Assembly (NCBI GenBank): GCA_902595815.1
Contig: CACJRL010000002.1
Span: forward strand, 1-64,000
Reading direction: 5' to 3'
Source of the DNA: an uncultured Pelagibacteraceae bacterium
Lineage (GTDB): Bacteria; Pseudomonadota; Alphaproteobacteria; Pelagibacterales; Pelagibacteraceae
DNA length: 64,000 nucleotides
The number at the start of each line of letters is the position of its first letter. The stretch's first letter is position 1. Positions 49,801 to 59,471 of this stretch are shown piece after piece. Made by a program: the position numbers and the translations under genes. Under the pieces are notes generated by a model. It was not told where the DNA came from. It worked only from the letters and a program-made list of their open reading frames with translations, and searched no databases.

Positions 49801-50853
49801 TTATTTAGTGAATGTATCGTTAAATTGCTTAGTAACTCTTACAAAAGTTGTGCACTTACTTAGTTGTTTTAAAGAGGGAGCTCCAACATATGTACAACTA
49901 CTTCTCACACCACCTAAAATATTTAAAATAGTATCATTAATTTTACCACGGTACTTAACTCTTACTGTTCTGCCTTCGCTACTTCTGTAGTCTGATAGTC
50001 CACCATAATGTTTGTTATTTGCAGTTTCAGAACTTGATCCGTAAAATTCAACATACTTTGAGCCATTAGATTTTACCAATTTTCCTTTGCCTTCATCATG
50101 ACCTGCAAACATTCCTCCAAGCATAACAAAATCAGCTCCTCCACCAAATGCTTTAGCAACGTCACCTGGACATGTGCATCCACCATCTGCAATTATATGT
50201 GCGCCTAATCCATGAGCTGCATCGGCACATTCTATTACCGCACTTAACTGAGGATAGCCAACTCCAGTTTGTATTCTTGTTGTACAGACACTTCCTGGTC
50301 CAATTCCAACTTTTACAATATCTGCGCCTGATAAAATTAATTCTTGAGTCATATCGGCAGTAACTACATTGCCAGCTATAATTGTTTTCGTTGGATATTT
50401 ATCTCTTACAGATTTTAAAAATTTACTAAAATGCTCTGAGTAACCATTTGCAACATCAATACAGATAAATTTAATGAAACTAAATTCTTTTAGAACTTTA
50501 TCTAAATTTTGAAAATCCTCTTTTTTTGTTCCAATACTTAAAGCTACATTTGGATATATTGATTTAATTTTTTTAAATTGTTTTATTTTTTTAACATCAT
50601 GCTGTTTTGTTAAGCATGTAATCATTCCGTATTCAGATAATTTTTCTGCAACACCAAGCACGCCCACTCCATCCATATTAGCTGCCATTATAGGGATTCC
50701 AGACCATTCGTTTTTACTGTATTTAAAACGATAAGTTCTTTTTAAATTTACATCTTTTCTACTTTTAAGAGTGCTTCTTTTAGGTCTAAAAAGTACGTCG
50801 GAATAATCTAGTTTTAGCTCTTCTTCAATTCTCACAAAAATGAAGGTATACAT
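49801..50853 (-). CDS. guaC: GMP reductase (IMPDH/GMPR family)
   Basis: [45 protein letters not shown]; a GTG start at about 50832 is also possible. Confidence 0.9.
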   Translation of the reverse strand: MYTFIFVRIEEELKLDYSDVLFRPKRSTLKSRKDVNLKRTYRFKYSKNEWSGIPIMAANMDGVGVLGVAEKLSEYGMITCLTKQHDVKKIKQFKKIKSIYPNVALSIGTKKEDFQNLDKVLKEFSFIKFICIDVANGYSEHFSKFLKSVRDKYPTKTIIAGNVVTADMTQELILSGADIVKVGIGPGSVCTTRIQTGVGYPQLSAVIECADAAHGLGAHIIADGGCTCPGDVAKAFGGGADFVMLGGMFAGHDEGKGKLVKSNGSKYVEFYGSSSETANNKHYGGLSDYRSSEGRTVRVKYRGKINDTILNILGGVRSSCTYVGAPSLKQLSKCTTFVRVTKQFNDTFTK

Positions 50854-50956
50854 CCAATGAATGATAATTCAATTTAATAATTAAGCTTATTAACGTTGTA
50901 TTTGAACAATTTTAAAATTACTGATTGAATTATAAAAATATAAATTAAATAAATAA

Positions 50957-51832
50957 ATGTTTAAAGGATTTAAGAGCAAATACGTACAAGTTAAAAAAGG
51001 GAAAGTGTTTTGTAAAATTAAAGGAGATGGACCACCTTTATTATTACTTCATGGTTACCCTCAAACACATTTAATGTGGCACAAAACAGCTCCAGAGTTA
51101 TCGAAAAGCTTTACAGTTGTTGTTGCAGACCTAAGAGGTTATGGAAATAGTTTAGCTCCACAATCTGATAGTAAACATTTCAATTATTCAAAACGAGAAA
51201 TGGCGAGTGACATGAAACAAATGATGGTAAAATTGGGATACCCTAAATTTTTTGTTGCAGGCCATGATAGAGGTGGAAGAGTTGCTCATAGATTGGCAAG
51301 AGACCACAGAAAAAACGTGCTTGCTCTAAGTGTATTAGATATTTGCCCAACATTAGATATGTATGAACTAACAACTAGAGATTTTGCAAAAGCATACTTT
51401 CATTGGTTTTTCTTAATTCAACCAAAGTGGTTACCAGAAAGAATGATAATGAGCGATCCAAGAAAATGGATGAAGAATTGCTTAGACAAATGGTCTGGTA
51501 ATCATAAATTTGGAAAAGTCGAAGAGGGCTACCTAAAATGCTTTAAGCAACCAAAGAGAATTCATGGATCGTGTGAGGATTATAGAGCATCTGCTACTAT
51601 TGACCTTGATCATGACAGATACGATCGAAAGAAAAAATTAAATATTTCTGTTCAAGTTTTATGGGGAAAAAATGGTGTTATAGGTAAACAATTTAAACCA
51701 ATTAAAATTTGGCAAAAATATTCAAATAAAAAAGTTATTGGAGTTGCTGTTAAATCTGGACATTTTATACCAGAGCAAAATCCCAAAGAAACAATTAAAC
51801 AATTAAAAAGTTTCTTTTTAAAAAATGCTTAA
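50957..51832 (+). CDS. Alpha/beta hydrolase, haloacetate (fluoroacetate) dehalogenase-like
   Basis: LLHGYPQTHLMWHKTAPELSKSFTVVVADLRGYGNS; VAGHDRGGRVAHRLARDH nucleophile elbow GHDRGGR. Confidence 0.82.
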   Translation: MFKGFKSKYVQVKKGKVFCKIKGDGPPLLLLHGYPQTHLMWHKTAPELSKSFTVVVADLRGYGNSLAPQSDSKHFNYSKREMASDMKQMMVKLGYPKFFVAGHDRGGRVAHRLARDHRKNVLALSVLDICPTLDMYELTTRDFAKAYFHWFFLIQPKWLPERMIMSDPRKWMKNCLDKWSGNHKFGKVEEGYLKCFKQPKRIHGSCEDYRASATIDLDHDRYDRKKKLNISVQVLWGKNGVIGKQFKPIKIWQKYSNKKVIGVAVKSGHFIPEQNPKETIKQLKSFFLKNA

Positions 51833-52613
51833 AATTATTCCTAATAAAAAAAATATAGGTGCAGAATTAGTCTGTAATTTAAATAAAATTAATAATTCTA
51901 CATTAAAAAAAATTAAATCTGCCTTATCAAAATATGGGATGATTTATTTTAGAAACCAAAAATTAAGCTCTGATAATTACGTAAAATTTGCAAAAAAATT
52001 TGGAAAACTAGCAAACTATCCAAGACTTAAAGGATTGAATAAAAAATATCCTCAAATAACTGTTGTTCAAAGAAAATCTACTGATAAAGGACCTAGTTTT
52101 GGTGAGCAATTTCATACAGACTCAATTTATACTAAAAAGCCACCTAGATTTACTATGTTACTATCTAAGTTAGTTCCAAAAAAAGGTCAGGCAAACACAG
52201 ATTTTTGCTCTCAATATTTGGCTTATGAAAAATTACCAGCTAACTTTAAAAGAAAGTTTAAAAACGAAAAATGTATATTTTCATCAGAAGGTCCTATTTC
52301 TGTAACGAGATTGGAAAGAGAGAAAGAAAAGGGGAAAAAAGCTAAAGAACTTATTTCAAAGCATAAATTAATAAGAAAAATAAATAGTAAATACACTTTA
52401 TATTGTAGTCCAGGACACTTTATACGTTTTAATAACAGTAAAATTGATAAAAAATTAAAAACTTATTTATTCAAACATCAATTAAAAAAAAGTTTTCAAT
52501 ATTCTTTAGAGTGGGAAAAGAACCAATTAGCCATTTGGGATAATAGATCTATGCTTCATCAAGCAACAGCTTTTAAAGGCGATAGAATTATGCATAGAAT
52601 TACTGTCCAATAA
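51825..52613 (+). CDS. TauD/TfdA-family 2-oxoglutarate dioxygenase
   Basis: FHTDSIYTKKPP (HxD) and MLHQATAFKGDRIMHRITV. Confidence 0.88.
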   Translation: MLKIIPNKKNIGAELVCNLNKINNSTLKKIKSALSKYGMIYFRNQKLSSDNYVKFAKKFGKLANYPRLKGLNKKYPQITVVQRKSTDKGPSFGEQFHTDSIYTKKPPRFTMLLSKLVPKKGQANTDFCSQYLAYEKLPANFKRKFKNEKCIFSSEGPISVTRLEREKEKGKKAKELISKHKLIRKINSKYTLYCSPGHFIRFNNSKIDKKLKTYLFKHQLKKSFQYSLEWEKNQLAIWDNRSMLHQATAFKGDRIMHRITVQ

Positions 52614-53536
52614 TGTTTCAGGTATTTCTAGGCTTAACACCATTTATAGGAATTACTCTTATAGGTTATCTATTAGGATATACTAAAATATTTGACCTAC
52701 AAAAGGCTAGAATATTTAATTTATTTTCATTTTATATAGCGGTACCAGCTTTAATCATAAAACTAGTTGCCCAAAGTGATGTTGGGGAAATAGACATATC
52801 TCAAATTTCATCTTATTTTTTAATGCAGTTAACAAGCGGAATATTTGCTTTTTTATTAACTAAAAATACTTTTAAAAGATCAATACAGGAGTCTATTATT
52901 TGGGCTCTAACAGTTGCTTTATCAAATCACGTAATATTAGTTTTACCTATCGCAGAAATTTTCTTTGGAGGAAGTACTATAACTCAAATATCAGGTATTA
53001 TTTTAATGGATAGTGTAGTTTTATTATCAATAGTTAGTTTTTTTTTAGAGTTTACTGTAAAAAAAAGAATTAAATTATCTCAGTTTTTAAGAAATTTAAT
53101 ATTAAATCCGATGATATTAGCAATTTTAATTGGATTGATTATAAGAATTTCAAAGATCAATATAGACGAAACCCCATTTGAGTATATTCTACAAAGACTT
53201 GCAGCATGTGTTATGCCAGTTGGATTATTTGCAATTGGTATTATTCTATCTTTTTATTCAAAAAAAGTTTTCAATAAATTAACAATTACTATTTCAATAT
53301 TAAAACTTATTATTTCACCACTGATTTTGCTGATCTTAGGTTACACATTTTTTAACTTATCAAATCCAATTAATTTTGCTGGAGCTTTGTTGGTTAGTGT
53401 GGGTCCATGTGGAGCTACCTCAATTGTTATGTGCTCTGCATACAATGTAAGTCCAGAAAATATTATTAAGGCAATATTTATTTCAACATTTGCTTCAATA
53501 TTTACCTTTTTATTTACAATAAATTTATTAAATTAA
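52613..53536 (+). CDS. AEC (auxin efflux carrier)-family transporter
   Basis: About 10 TM; FFLEF..., MPVGLFAIGIILSFYSKK, GPCGATSIVMCSAYN. Confidence 0.88.
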   Translation: MFQVFLGLTPFIGITLIGYLLGYTKIFDLQKARIFNLFSFYIAVPALIIKLVAQSDVGEIDISQISSYFLMQLTSGIFAFLLTKNTFKRSIQESIIWALTVALSNHVILVLPIAEIFFGGSTITQISGIILMDSVVLLSIVSFFLEFTVKKRIKLSQFLRNLILNPMILAILIGLIIRISKINIDETPFEYILQRLAACVMPVGLFAIGIILSFYSKKVFNKLTITISILKLIISPLILLILGYTFFNLSNPINFAGALLVSVGPCGATSIVMCSAYNVSPENIIKAIFISTFASIFTFLFTINLLN

Positions 53537-53542
53537 ACAAAT

Positions 53543-53992
53543 ATGATCAAAAATATATTTAGTATCCTTTTTATTTCTTTATTCTTATCATCGATTTCGA
53601 TAGCTAAAGATAAAATAGATGAAACTATTGATAAAACCACTGACTTTTTAAAATCTATATCTAAGAAAAGTTTGAACAAATCACAAACTGCAGAATTTTT
53701 AAATAATTATGCAATAACATTGGAAGATGAGAGAAATCAAGGTGTTGTAACTTATATATTTGATGAAAAAAATTACAAAAGATACCAAGATGGAAATGTC
53801 ATTTCAGAAGATGGATGGAGATTTACAAATTTAGGTAAATTAAGAGTTTTTTCAGGTGATATCAAATTAACATGGAAATTTAAACTTGATAAGCAAAACG
53901 TAATAGTAATTAAGACTAAATTTCAACCACTTGGAAAAGAATATCCTTTTACCTACCAACTAAAAGATAAGTTCTTTGAACAAATTAATTAA
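53543..53992 (+). CDS. Secreted/periplasmic hypothetical protein
   Basis: Signal peptide MIKNIFSILFISLFLSSISIA; no recognised family. Confidence 0.6.
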   Translation: MIKNIFSILFISLFLSSISIAKDKIDETIDKTTDFLKSISKKSLNKSQTAEFLNNYAITLEDERNQGVVTYIFDEKNYKRYQDGNVISEDGWRFTNLGKLRVFSGDIKLTWKFKLDKQNVIVIKTKFQPLGKEYPFTYQLKDKFFEQIN

Positions 53993-54106
53993 ATGTCAAA
54001 AAGATATAGCGGTAAATCATTTAAAGACTCTAGTGTAATGAAAAAAGCTAAACTTTCTCTCAAGGAAAAAAGAAAAATTAAAAAAGATAAGAAAAAGAAC
54101 AAGTAA
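53993..54106 (+). CDS. Very basic 37-aa peptide (hypothetical)
   Basis: MSKRYSGKSFKDSSVMKKAKLSLKEKRKIKKDKKKNK*; ATG follows the preceding stop directly. Confidence 0.45.
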   Translation: MSKRYSGKSFKDSSVMKKAKLSLKEKRKIKKDKKKNK

Positions 54107-54133
54107 AATCTTGTTTGCATCAAAAAATAAAAA

Positions 54134-55006
54134 ATGACAAAAAAACAAAAATTAATTTCTAATGTTTTATTATTGTTTATTATTTTAATTACAATTTATA
54201 GAGTAGTTATTATAAATCAAAAAACTGAAGATCACACCATTGAGTATAAACCAAATACTAATATTAAAGAATTTAAGGAAAAGAGGTTGAGTGAGCTTAA
54301 TGAAAGGACGATAGTAAAAATAAAAAAAGATGAAGCTCTTTTAAAATTGGCTATAGAAAAGGTTCATCCTAATGAATTATACGTTATAAATGAAACTGAA
54401 TTAAAAACTCTTAAATTTAATAGTGGACAAACTCCTAAATTAGAACAAATTGTAAGTGAATATAATTATTTAATTCAAAAAAAAGGTTTGCAATTTGAAT
54501 TTCAAATAGAAAGTAAACCAAAAAAAAATCCCAGTGAAATAAAAAGAAATAAAAAAACTAATGATTTTATTGAAGCTAATAGACACACTTTTGATAGATT
54601 TGAAAACGAAGACGATAAAATATGTGTAGCAAATTTTCTTATAGAAATTTTAAATGAAGATGCCTTAGATTATATGCTGATACCAGGGTATCCTAAAATG
54701 AAATATAATATTGATTATATTGTGTCGGATATTATTGAAAATCATTATAATAAATTAATAGACTTAGAGTATAGTCAAGCTGATATTGAAGTATTAACAA
54801 CAACACCACTCATTTTACATAGCTCTCAGATTGAAAAACTTAAAAAAGATTTTAATAACATATTTATAAAATATGGAAATTATGACCTTAATTTTGACTA
54901 TGAATACCTTTTAAGAGTTATACCGAAAATTAATATGCATGAAGCATATGCTTTTGAGGTATGTAATGTAATGAACGTTCCAATGTCAGCGGTTCAAGAG
55001 CGTTAA
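54134..55006 (+). CDS. Membrane-anchored hypothetical protein
   Basis: N-terminal TM segment then charged soluble domain; no recognised family. Confidence 0.6.
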   Translation: MTKKQKLISNVLLLFIILITIYRVVIINQKTEDHTIEYKPNTNIKEFKEKRLSELNERTIVKIKKDEALLKLAIEKVHPNELYVINETELKTLKFNSGQTPKLEQIVSEYNYLIQKKGLQFEFQIESKPKKNPSEIKRNKKTNDFIEANRHTFDRFENEDDKICVANFLIEILNEDALDYMLIPGYPKMKYNIDYIVSDIIENHYNKLIDLEYSQADIEVLTTTPLILHSSQIEKLKKDFNNIFIKYGNYDLNFDYEYLLRVIPKINMHEAYAFEVCNVMNVPMSAVQER

Positions 55007-55114
55007 TACACAATCATTATTTGCAATTAATAAATTATTGATCACAAATAGATCATACTGGTAAAGTCTATTTGCAACAAAAAATAAAAGTAGTATAAAA
55101 CAACAATTATTTAC

Positions 55115-55191
55115 GGCGGGGTAGCTCAGTTGGTTAGAGCGCGGGACTCATAAGCCCGAGGTCAGTGGTTCGATCCCACTTCCCGCTACCA
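55115..55191 (+). tRNA. tRNA with CAT anticodon (elongator tRNA-Met, or tRNA-Ile if lysidine-modified)
   Basis: GGCGGGG acceptor pairing with TCCCGCT, D-arm TAGCTCAGTTGGTTAGAGC, loop CTCATAA, T-arm AGTGG-TTCGATC-CCACT, encoded CCA. Confidence 0.95.
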
Positions 55192-55235
55192 TTTTTAAAT
55201 CTTTAAATTAATTCATATATCTTTATAAATAACTT

Positions 55236-56084
55236 ATGAAATTCTTCATTAAAATTCTGATATTTCAGTTTCTGTTTATCTCAGCTACTTTTGCTAAAGT
55301 AGATGAAGTAGTTGATAGGTTTTATTCTTCTTTGGAAAGCTTTTTAGAGGAGAATTTTGAAAATACAGATTTTTCAATAAAAAAAATTGAAAGTATTAAA
55401 CCAGAAATAGGAATACAAACATTTAAGATTTTTTCAGAGGATAGTTCAGACTTATCCTTTTTTCAAGGATCTCTATTTTTACATGACAGTGACAGAGAAA
55501 CATTTAATATAGGACTTGGACAAAGATATTTATCTAACGATGAAAGTATATTATTTGGTTTAAATGCTTTTTATGACTATGAATTTGATTATGAGCACCA
55601 AAGATTTAGTATAGGTGCTGAAATTAAATCTTCCATCCTAGATTTAAATTACAATCAATATTTTGCTCAAAGCTCAAGTAAAAATGGAAAAGATAGCAAA
55701 AATGAAGAAGCTATAGATGGTTATGATGCAGAAGTAGGAGCACATCTGCCATACATTCCATCTATGAAAGCTTATTTGAAAGCTTTCGATTTTGAAGTTC
55801 CTAGCGGAAATGATTTTAAAGGTTTAGAATTCTCCACATTATTTAAAGTACCGAATTCTGGATTATCATTTGAAATTGGTCACACTGATTATGATCATCA
55901 CAATGATCAAAGTTTTATTAATCTTAGATATAGTAATAGTATAAAAAATCCTGGTAAGTCTTTATTTAGTAGTGAGGCCTTTGAGAGAATTTCCATGAAA
56001 GATAGAATGTACGAGAAGGTTAGAAGAGAAAATATCATAAAAAAAAAAGGAGCAGGTTTTACTGTTAAAGCAGGAGGATTTTAA
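55236..56084 (+). CDS. Stand-alone inverse autotransporter (intimin/invasin-type) beta-barrel protein
   Basis: Signal peptide; NIGLGQRYLSNDESILFGLNAFYDYEFDYEHQRFSIGAEIKSS...DLNYNQYF...GYDAEVGAHLPYIPSMKAYLKAFDF; ends MYEKVRRENIIKKKGAGFTVKAGGF. Confidence 0.75.
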   Translation: MKFFIKILIFQFLFISATFAKVDEVVDRFYSSLESFLEENFENTDFSIKKIESIKPEIGIQTFKIFSEDSSDLSFFQGSLFLHDSDRETFNIGLGQRYLSNDESILFGLNAFYDYEFDYEHQRFSIGAEIKSSILDLNYNQYFAQSSSKNGKDSKNEEAIDGYDAEVGAHLPYIPSMKAYLKAFDFEVPSGNDFKGLEFSTLFKVPNSGLSFEIGHTDYDHHNDQSFINLRYSNSIKNPGKSLFSSEAFERISMKDRMYEKVRRENIIKKKGAGFTVKAGGF

Positions 56085-56951
56085 ATGAAATATACAAAAT
56101 ATTTATTTTTAGTTTTATCATTTGTCTTTGTTTTTGAAATAGTAAATTCTAACCAAGCAAAGGCATGCACAGTTAACGATGGAGTTGTGGCAAAGGCAAG
56201 TGGTGATGGTGCTGATTATGTTGATGATGGATGCGATGAAGCTCCAGCTCTTTATGAAGTAGTAATTTATAAATTATATTTATGTACAAGTGCTCCAACA
56301 GAAGCTACCACGTCATCTACAGTTGTTTTAACTCCATGTTCACAAATTTTTAATAATTCAAGCGGAGCAACTGCGTCTGTAACTCAAGGAGCAGAAATAG
56401 TTTTAGATGGAACTTATACAAGACCTCCAGCAGGGACTTATACTCATGGATACGCTTATATGGATAATACTTTTGGTATAACTTGGGCAGGTGAGCTCAG
56501 CGCATCAATGACTGGTATGACTGGAGGCACAGGAGTTTTTTGTGGAACTGTAGCTGGTTCAGGAACACATGCACAAGCTAGCACTCATACTAATAGTTCA
56601 GTTTGTGGCTCAAGCGCTATCACTGCAGGAAAATTTGTAGAAACCTTAACACATTTTGGTGGAGTTGGAGACGCTTTTTCATCAAAAGCTACAGCTGATG
56701 ATATTAATGGAACCACAGCGGATATTGCTGGATATTTAGTTGACACTAATGAACATAGAGCGGCAAATGCGGCCGAAGTTGTTAAACTAGAAGGTTTAGT
56801 AACATTTGCAAATCCAGTAGTCGTGACAGCAGATACTTCTTCTATAAGTATGACATTTAATGTGGGTGAAGGAATGCACCTTGTTAATGGTGGTAGTAAT
56901 AAATTATTTATTGGTAGCGGACCTTTTCAAGCAATAATGTCTGCAAATTAA
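56085..56951 (+). CDS. Secreted Thr/Ala/Gly-rich protein of unknown family (candidate partner of the inverse-autotransporter barrel)
   Basis: Signal peptide MKYTKYLFLVLSFVFVFEIVNSNQAKA; ATG directly after upstream TAA. Confidence 0.7.
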   Translation: MKYTKYLFLVLSFVFVFEIVNSNQAKACTVNDGVVAKASGDGADYVDDGCDEAPALYEVVIYKLYLCTSAPTEATTSSTVVLTPCSQIFNNSSGATASVTQGAEIVLDGTYTRPPAGTYTHGYAYMDNTFGITWAGELSASMTGMTGGTGVFCGTVAGSGTHAQASTHTNSSVCGSSAITAGKFVETLTHFGGVGDAFSSKATADDINGTTADIAGYLVDTNEHRAANAAEVVKLEGLVTFANPVVVTADTSSISMTFNVGEGMHLVNGGSNKLFIGSGPFQAIMSAN

Positions 56952-57475
56952 TGGCCTGGAAAATTTAAAAGATTTTCAACAGAATATCCCTTTTTAACTA
57001 GATTATCTGTACCACCTAAATCAAAAAGATTTATTACAAATATAAATCCAGCCACTTTACTTTTTGATATTTCAATTAATTTAGCAGCTGCTTCTGCGGT
57101 GCCGCCAGTAGCAATTAAATCGTCTATTATTAAGACTTTATTACCCTCATCGAATGAGTCTTTATGAACTTCTATTGTGGCAGTTCCATACTCAAGTTCA
57201 AAGTCTACTGAATGAACATCAGCAGGTAATTTATTTTTCTTTCTCAACATTATGAATGGTTTATCAAGTATATAAGAAATAGCTGATGCAAAAACAAAGC
57301 CTCTAGATTCTACAGCTGCAATTTTATCAAACTGGAATTTTTTTGATCTTTCAACAATTTGGTTAATACATTCTTTGAATGCCTTTTCATTTTTAATAAG
57401 TGTTGTTATATCTCTGAAGAGAATTCCCTTTTTAGGATAGTCTTGAATTGATCTAATATGTTCTTTTAAATCCAT
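56948..57475 (-). CDS. apt: Adenine phosphoribosyltransferase
   Basis: YPKKGILFRDITTLIKN; VAAVESRGFVFASAI; VLIIDDLIATGGTAEAA. Confidence 0.97.
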   Translation of the reverse strand: MDLKEHIRSIQDYPKKGILFRDITTLIKNEKAFKECINQIVERSKKFQFDKIAAVESRGFVFASAISYILDKPFIMLRKKNKLPADVHSVDFELEYGTATIEVHKDSFDEGNKVLIIDDLIATGGTAEAAAKLIEISKSKVAGFIFVINLFDLGGTDNLVKKGYSVENLLNFPGH

Positions 57476-57503
57476 AAAACTTAATTATAATCTAAATTGT
57501 ATT

Positions 57504-58373
57504 ATGGCAAATAATAAATTAGCAATTATTGGTGGAAGTGGCCTATATGACGTCGAAGAGTTTAAAGATAGAGAAATACTAGATTTAAATACTCCATGGG
57601 GAAAGCCTTCAGATTTAATATTAAAGGCTAAATATAAAAATAAAGAAATTTATTTTCTACCAAGACATGGAAAAGGTCATTTTATTTCTCCATCAAAAAT
57701 AAATTTTAGAGCAAATATTGATGCTCTTAAACAACTTGGTATTACTGACATAGTTTCTGTTTCAGCCGTTGGATCTTTAAAGGAAGATTTGCCCCCAGGT
57801 AAATTTGTTATCGTTGATCAATTCATTGATAGAACTTTTGCAAGAAACAAAACCTTTTTTGATGATGAAATTGTTGCGCATGTATCAATGGCACATCCAA
57901 CCTCAAGCGGGCTAATGAATGCTTGCGAAGATGCTATTAAAAAAGAAAATATACCTTATCAAAGAGGTGGTACTTATGTTGTAATGGAAGGTCCACAATT
58001 CTCTACATTAGCAGAGTCAAACCTATATAGATCTTGGAAAGCCGATGTTATTGGAATGACAAATATGCCAGAAGCTAAGCTAGCAAGAGAAGCTGAAATC
58101 AGATATGCTTCAGTATCGATGGTAACAGATTATGATTGCTGGCATCCAGATCATGAGAATGTTGATGTTCAACAGGTTATAAAAGTACTTTTAGACAATG
58201 CAGCAAAAGCTAAAAATATGATTAAAAACTTAATAGAGAACTTTGAAAATCACATAGATCCTAATGATCCAACTAATAATTGTTTAGATGTAGCAATAAT
58301 TACGGCTCCAGAAAAAAGAACTCAAAAAACTAAAGATAAATTAAAAACAATTGCAGGAAGAGTTCTTAAATGA
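57504..58373 (+). CDS. mtnP: S-methyl-5'-thioadenosine phosphorylase
   Basis: IIGGSGLYD; LPRHGKGHFISPSKINFRANI; GPQFSTLAES...WKADVIGMTNMPEAKLAREAE. Confidence 0.96.
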   Translation: MANNKLAIIGGSGLYDVEEFKDREILDLNTPWGKPSDLILKAKYKNKEIYFLPRHGKGHFISPSKINFRANIDALKQLGITDIVSVSAVGSLKEDLPPGKFVIVDQFIDRTFARNKTFFDDEIVAHVSMAHPTSSGLMNACEDAIKKENIPYQRGGTYVVMEGPQFSTLAESNLYRSWKADVIGMTNMPEAKLAREAEIRYASVSMVTDYDCWHPDHENVDVQQVIKVLLDNAAKAKNMIKNLIENFENHIDPNDPTNNCLDVAIITAPEKRTQKTKDKLKTIAGRVLK

Positions 58374-58394
58374 AAAAAATTATAATTTAAAATA

Positions 58395-59471
58395 ATGAAA
58401 ATTAATGGTGTTGAATATAAAACAATTTGGTTTGATGAAGAAAAACAAGTTGTAAAAATTATAGATCAGACAAAGCTTCCACACAAATTTATAATAAAAG
58501 AATTAAGTTCAGTTAAAGACGCTATAAATGCTATTAAAACAATGGAAGTTCGAGGTGCTCCATTAATCGGAGGCACAGCTGCATTTGGATTAGTTCTAGC
58601 TATAAAAGAAAATAACAATTTAGATTTTATAAAAAAAAGTTCAGAAGAATTAGTTGCTTCTAGGCCGACGGCTATAAATCTTCAGTGGGCGGTTCATAGA
58701 ATGAATAACAAATTATCATTTGTTGAACCTGGAGATTTATTTAAAGTTGCACTCAATGAAGCTAAGGAAATTTGTAAAGAAGACGAGGGCTTTTGTGAAA
58801 GTATTGGTAAAAATGGATTAAATATTATTGAAGATATATATAATAAAAAAAAAGATACCGTAAATATTCTCACTCATTGCAACGCAGGTTGGTTAGCTAC
58901 AATAGATTGGGGAACGGCGACTTCTCCTATTTATCATGCACATAAAAAAGGAATACCAATACATGTTTGGGTAGATGAAACTAGACCAAGAAATCAAGGA
59001 GCAAACCTTACATCATATGAGCTGAATGAAGAAGACATTCCAAATACAATTATAGCAGATAATACAGGTGGAATATTAATGCAAAGAGGACAGGTTGATA
59101 TGTGTATTGTTGGAACAGATAGGACATTATCTAACGGAGATGTGTGCAATAAAATCGGCACATATTTAAAAGCCCTTGCAGCTCATGATAATAATGTGCC
59201 TTTTTATGTTGCTTTACCAAGTTCAACGATAGATTGGAATTTAAAAAACTCTAAAGATATTCCAATAGAAGAAAGAGATCCAAAAGAACTTTCTCATGTC
59301 GATGGAATTAATAAAAATAATAAAGTGGATAAAGTTTTAATATATCCCGAAAAAAGCAAATCATTAAATTTAGCCTTTGATGTAACACCTGCTAAATTTG
59401 TTACTGCATTAATAACAGAAAAGGGAGTTTGCGATGCTTCTTCTGAGGGCTTAAAAAAGTTATTTAATTAA
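58395..59471 (+). CDS. mtnA: S-methyl-5-thioribose-1-phosphate isomerase
   Basis: IKTMEVRGAPLIGGTAAFG; LTHCNAGWLATIDWGTATSPI; VDETRPRNQGANLT; VGTDR. Confidence 0.97.
   Translation: MKINGVEYKTIWFDEEKQVVKIIDQTKLPHKFIIKELSSVKDAINAIKTMEVRGAPLIGGTAAFGLVLAIKENNNLDFIKKSSEELVASRPTAINLQWAVHRMNNKLSFVEPGDLFKVALNEAKEICKEDEGFCESIGKNGLNIIEDIYNKKKDTVNILTHCNAGWLATIDWGTATSPIYHAHKKGIPIHVWVDETRPRNQGANLTSYELNEEDIPNTIIADNTGGILMQRGQVDMCIVGTDRTLSNGDVCNKIGTYLKALAAHDNNVPFYVALPSSTIDWNLKNSKDIPIEERDPKELSHVDGINKNNKVDKVLIYPEKSKSLNLAFDVTPAKFVTALITEKGVCDASSEGLKKLFN

Noticed and set aside
55115-57000. tRNA-integrated mobile element
   Set aside because: No integrase, and no repeat of the tRNA 3' end (TTCCCGCTACCA) noticed downstream; only a possible variable spot remains.
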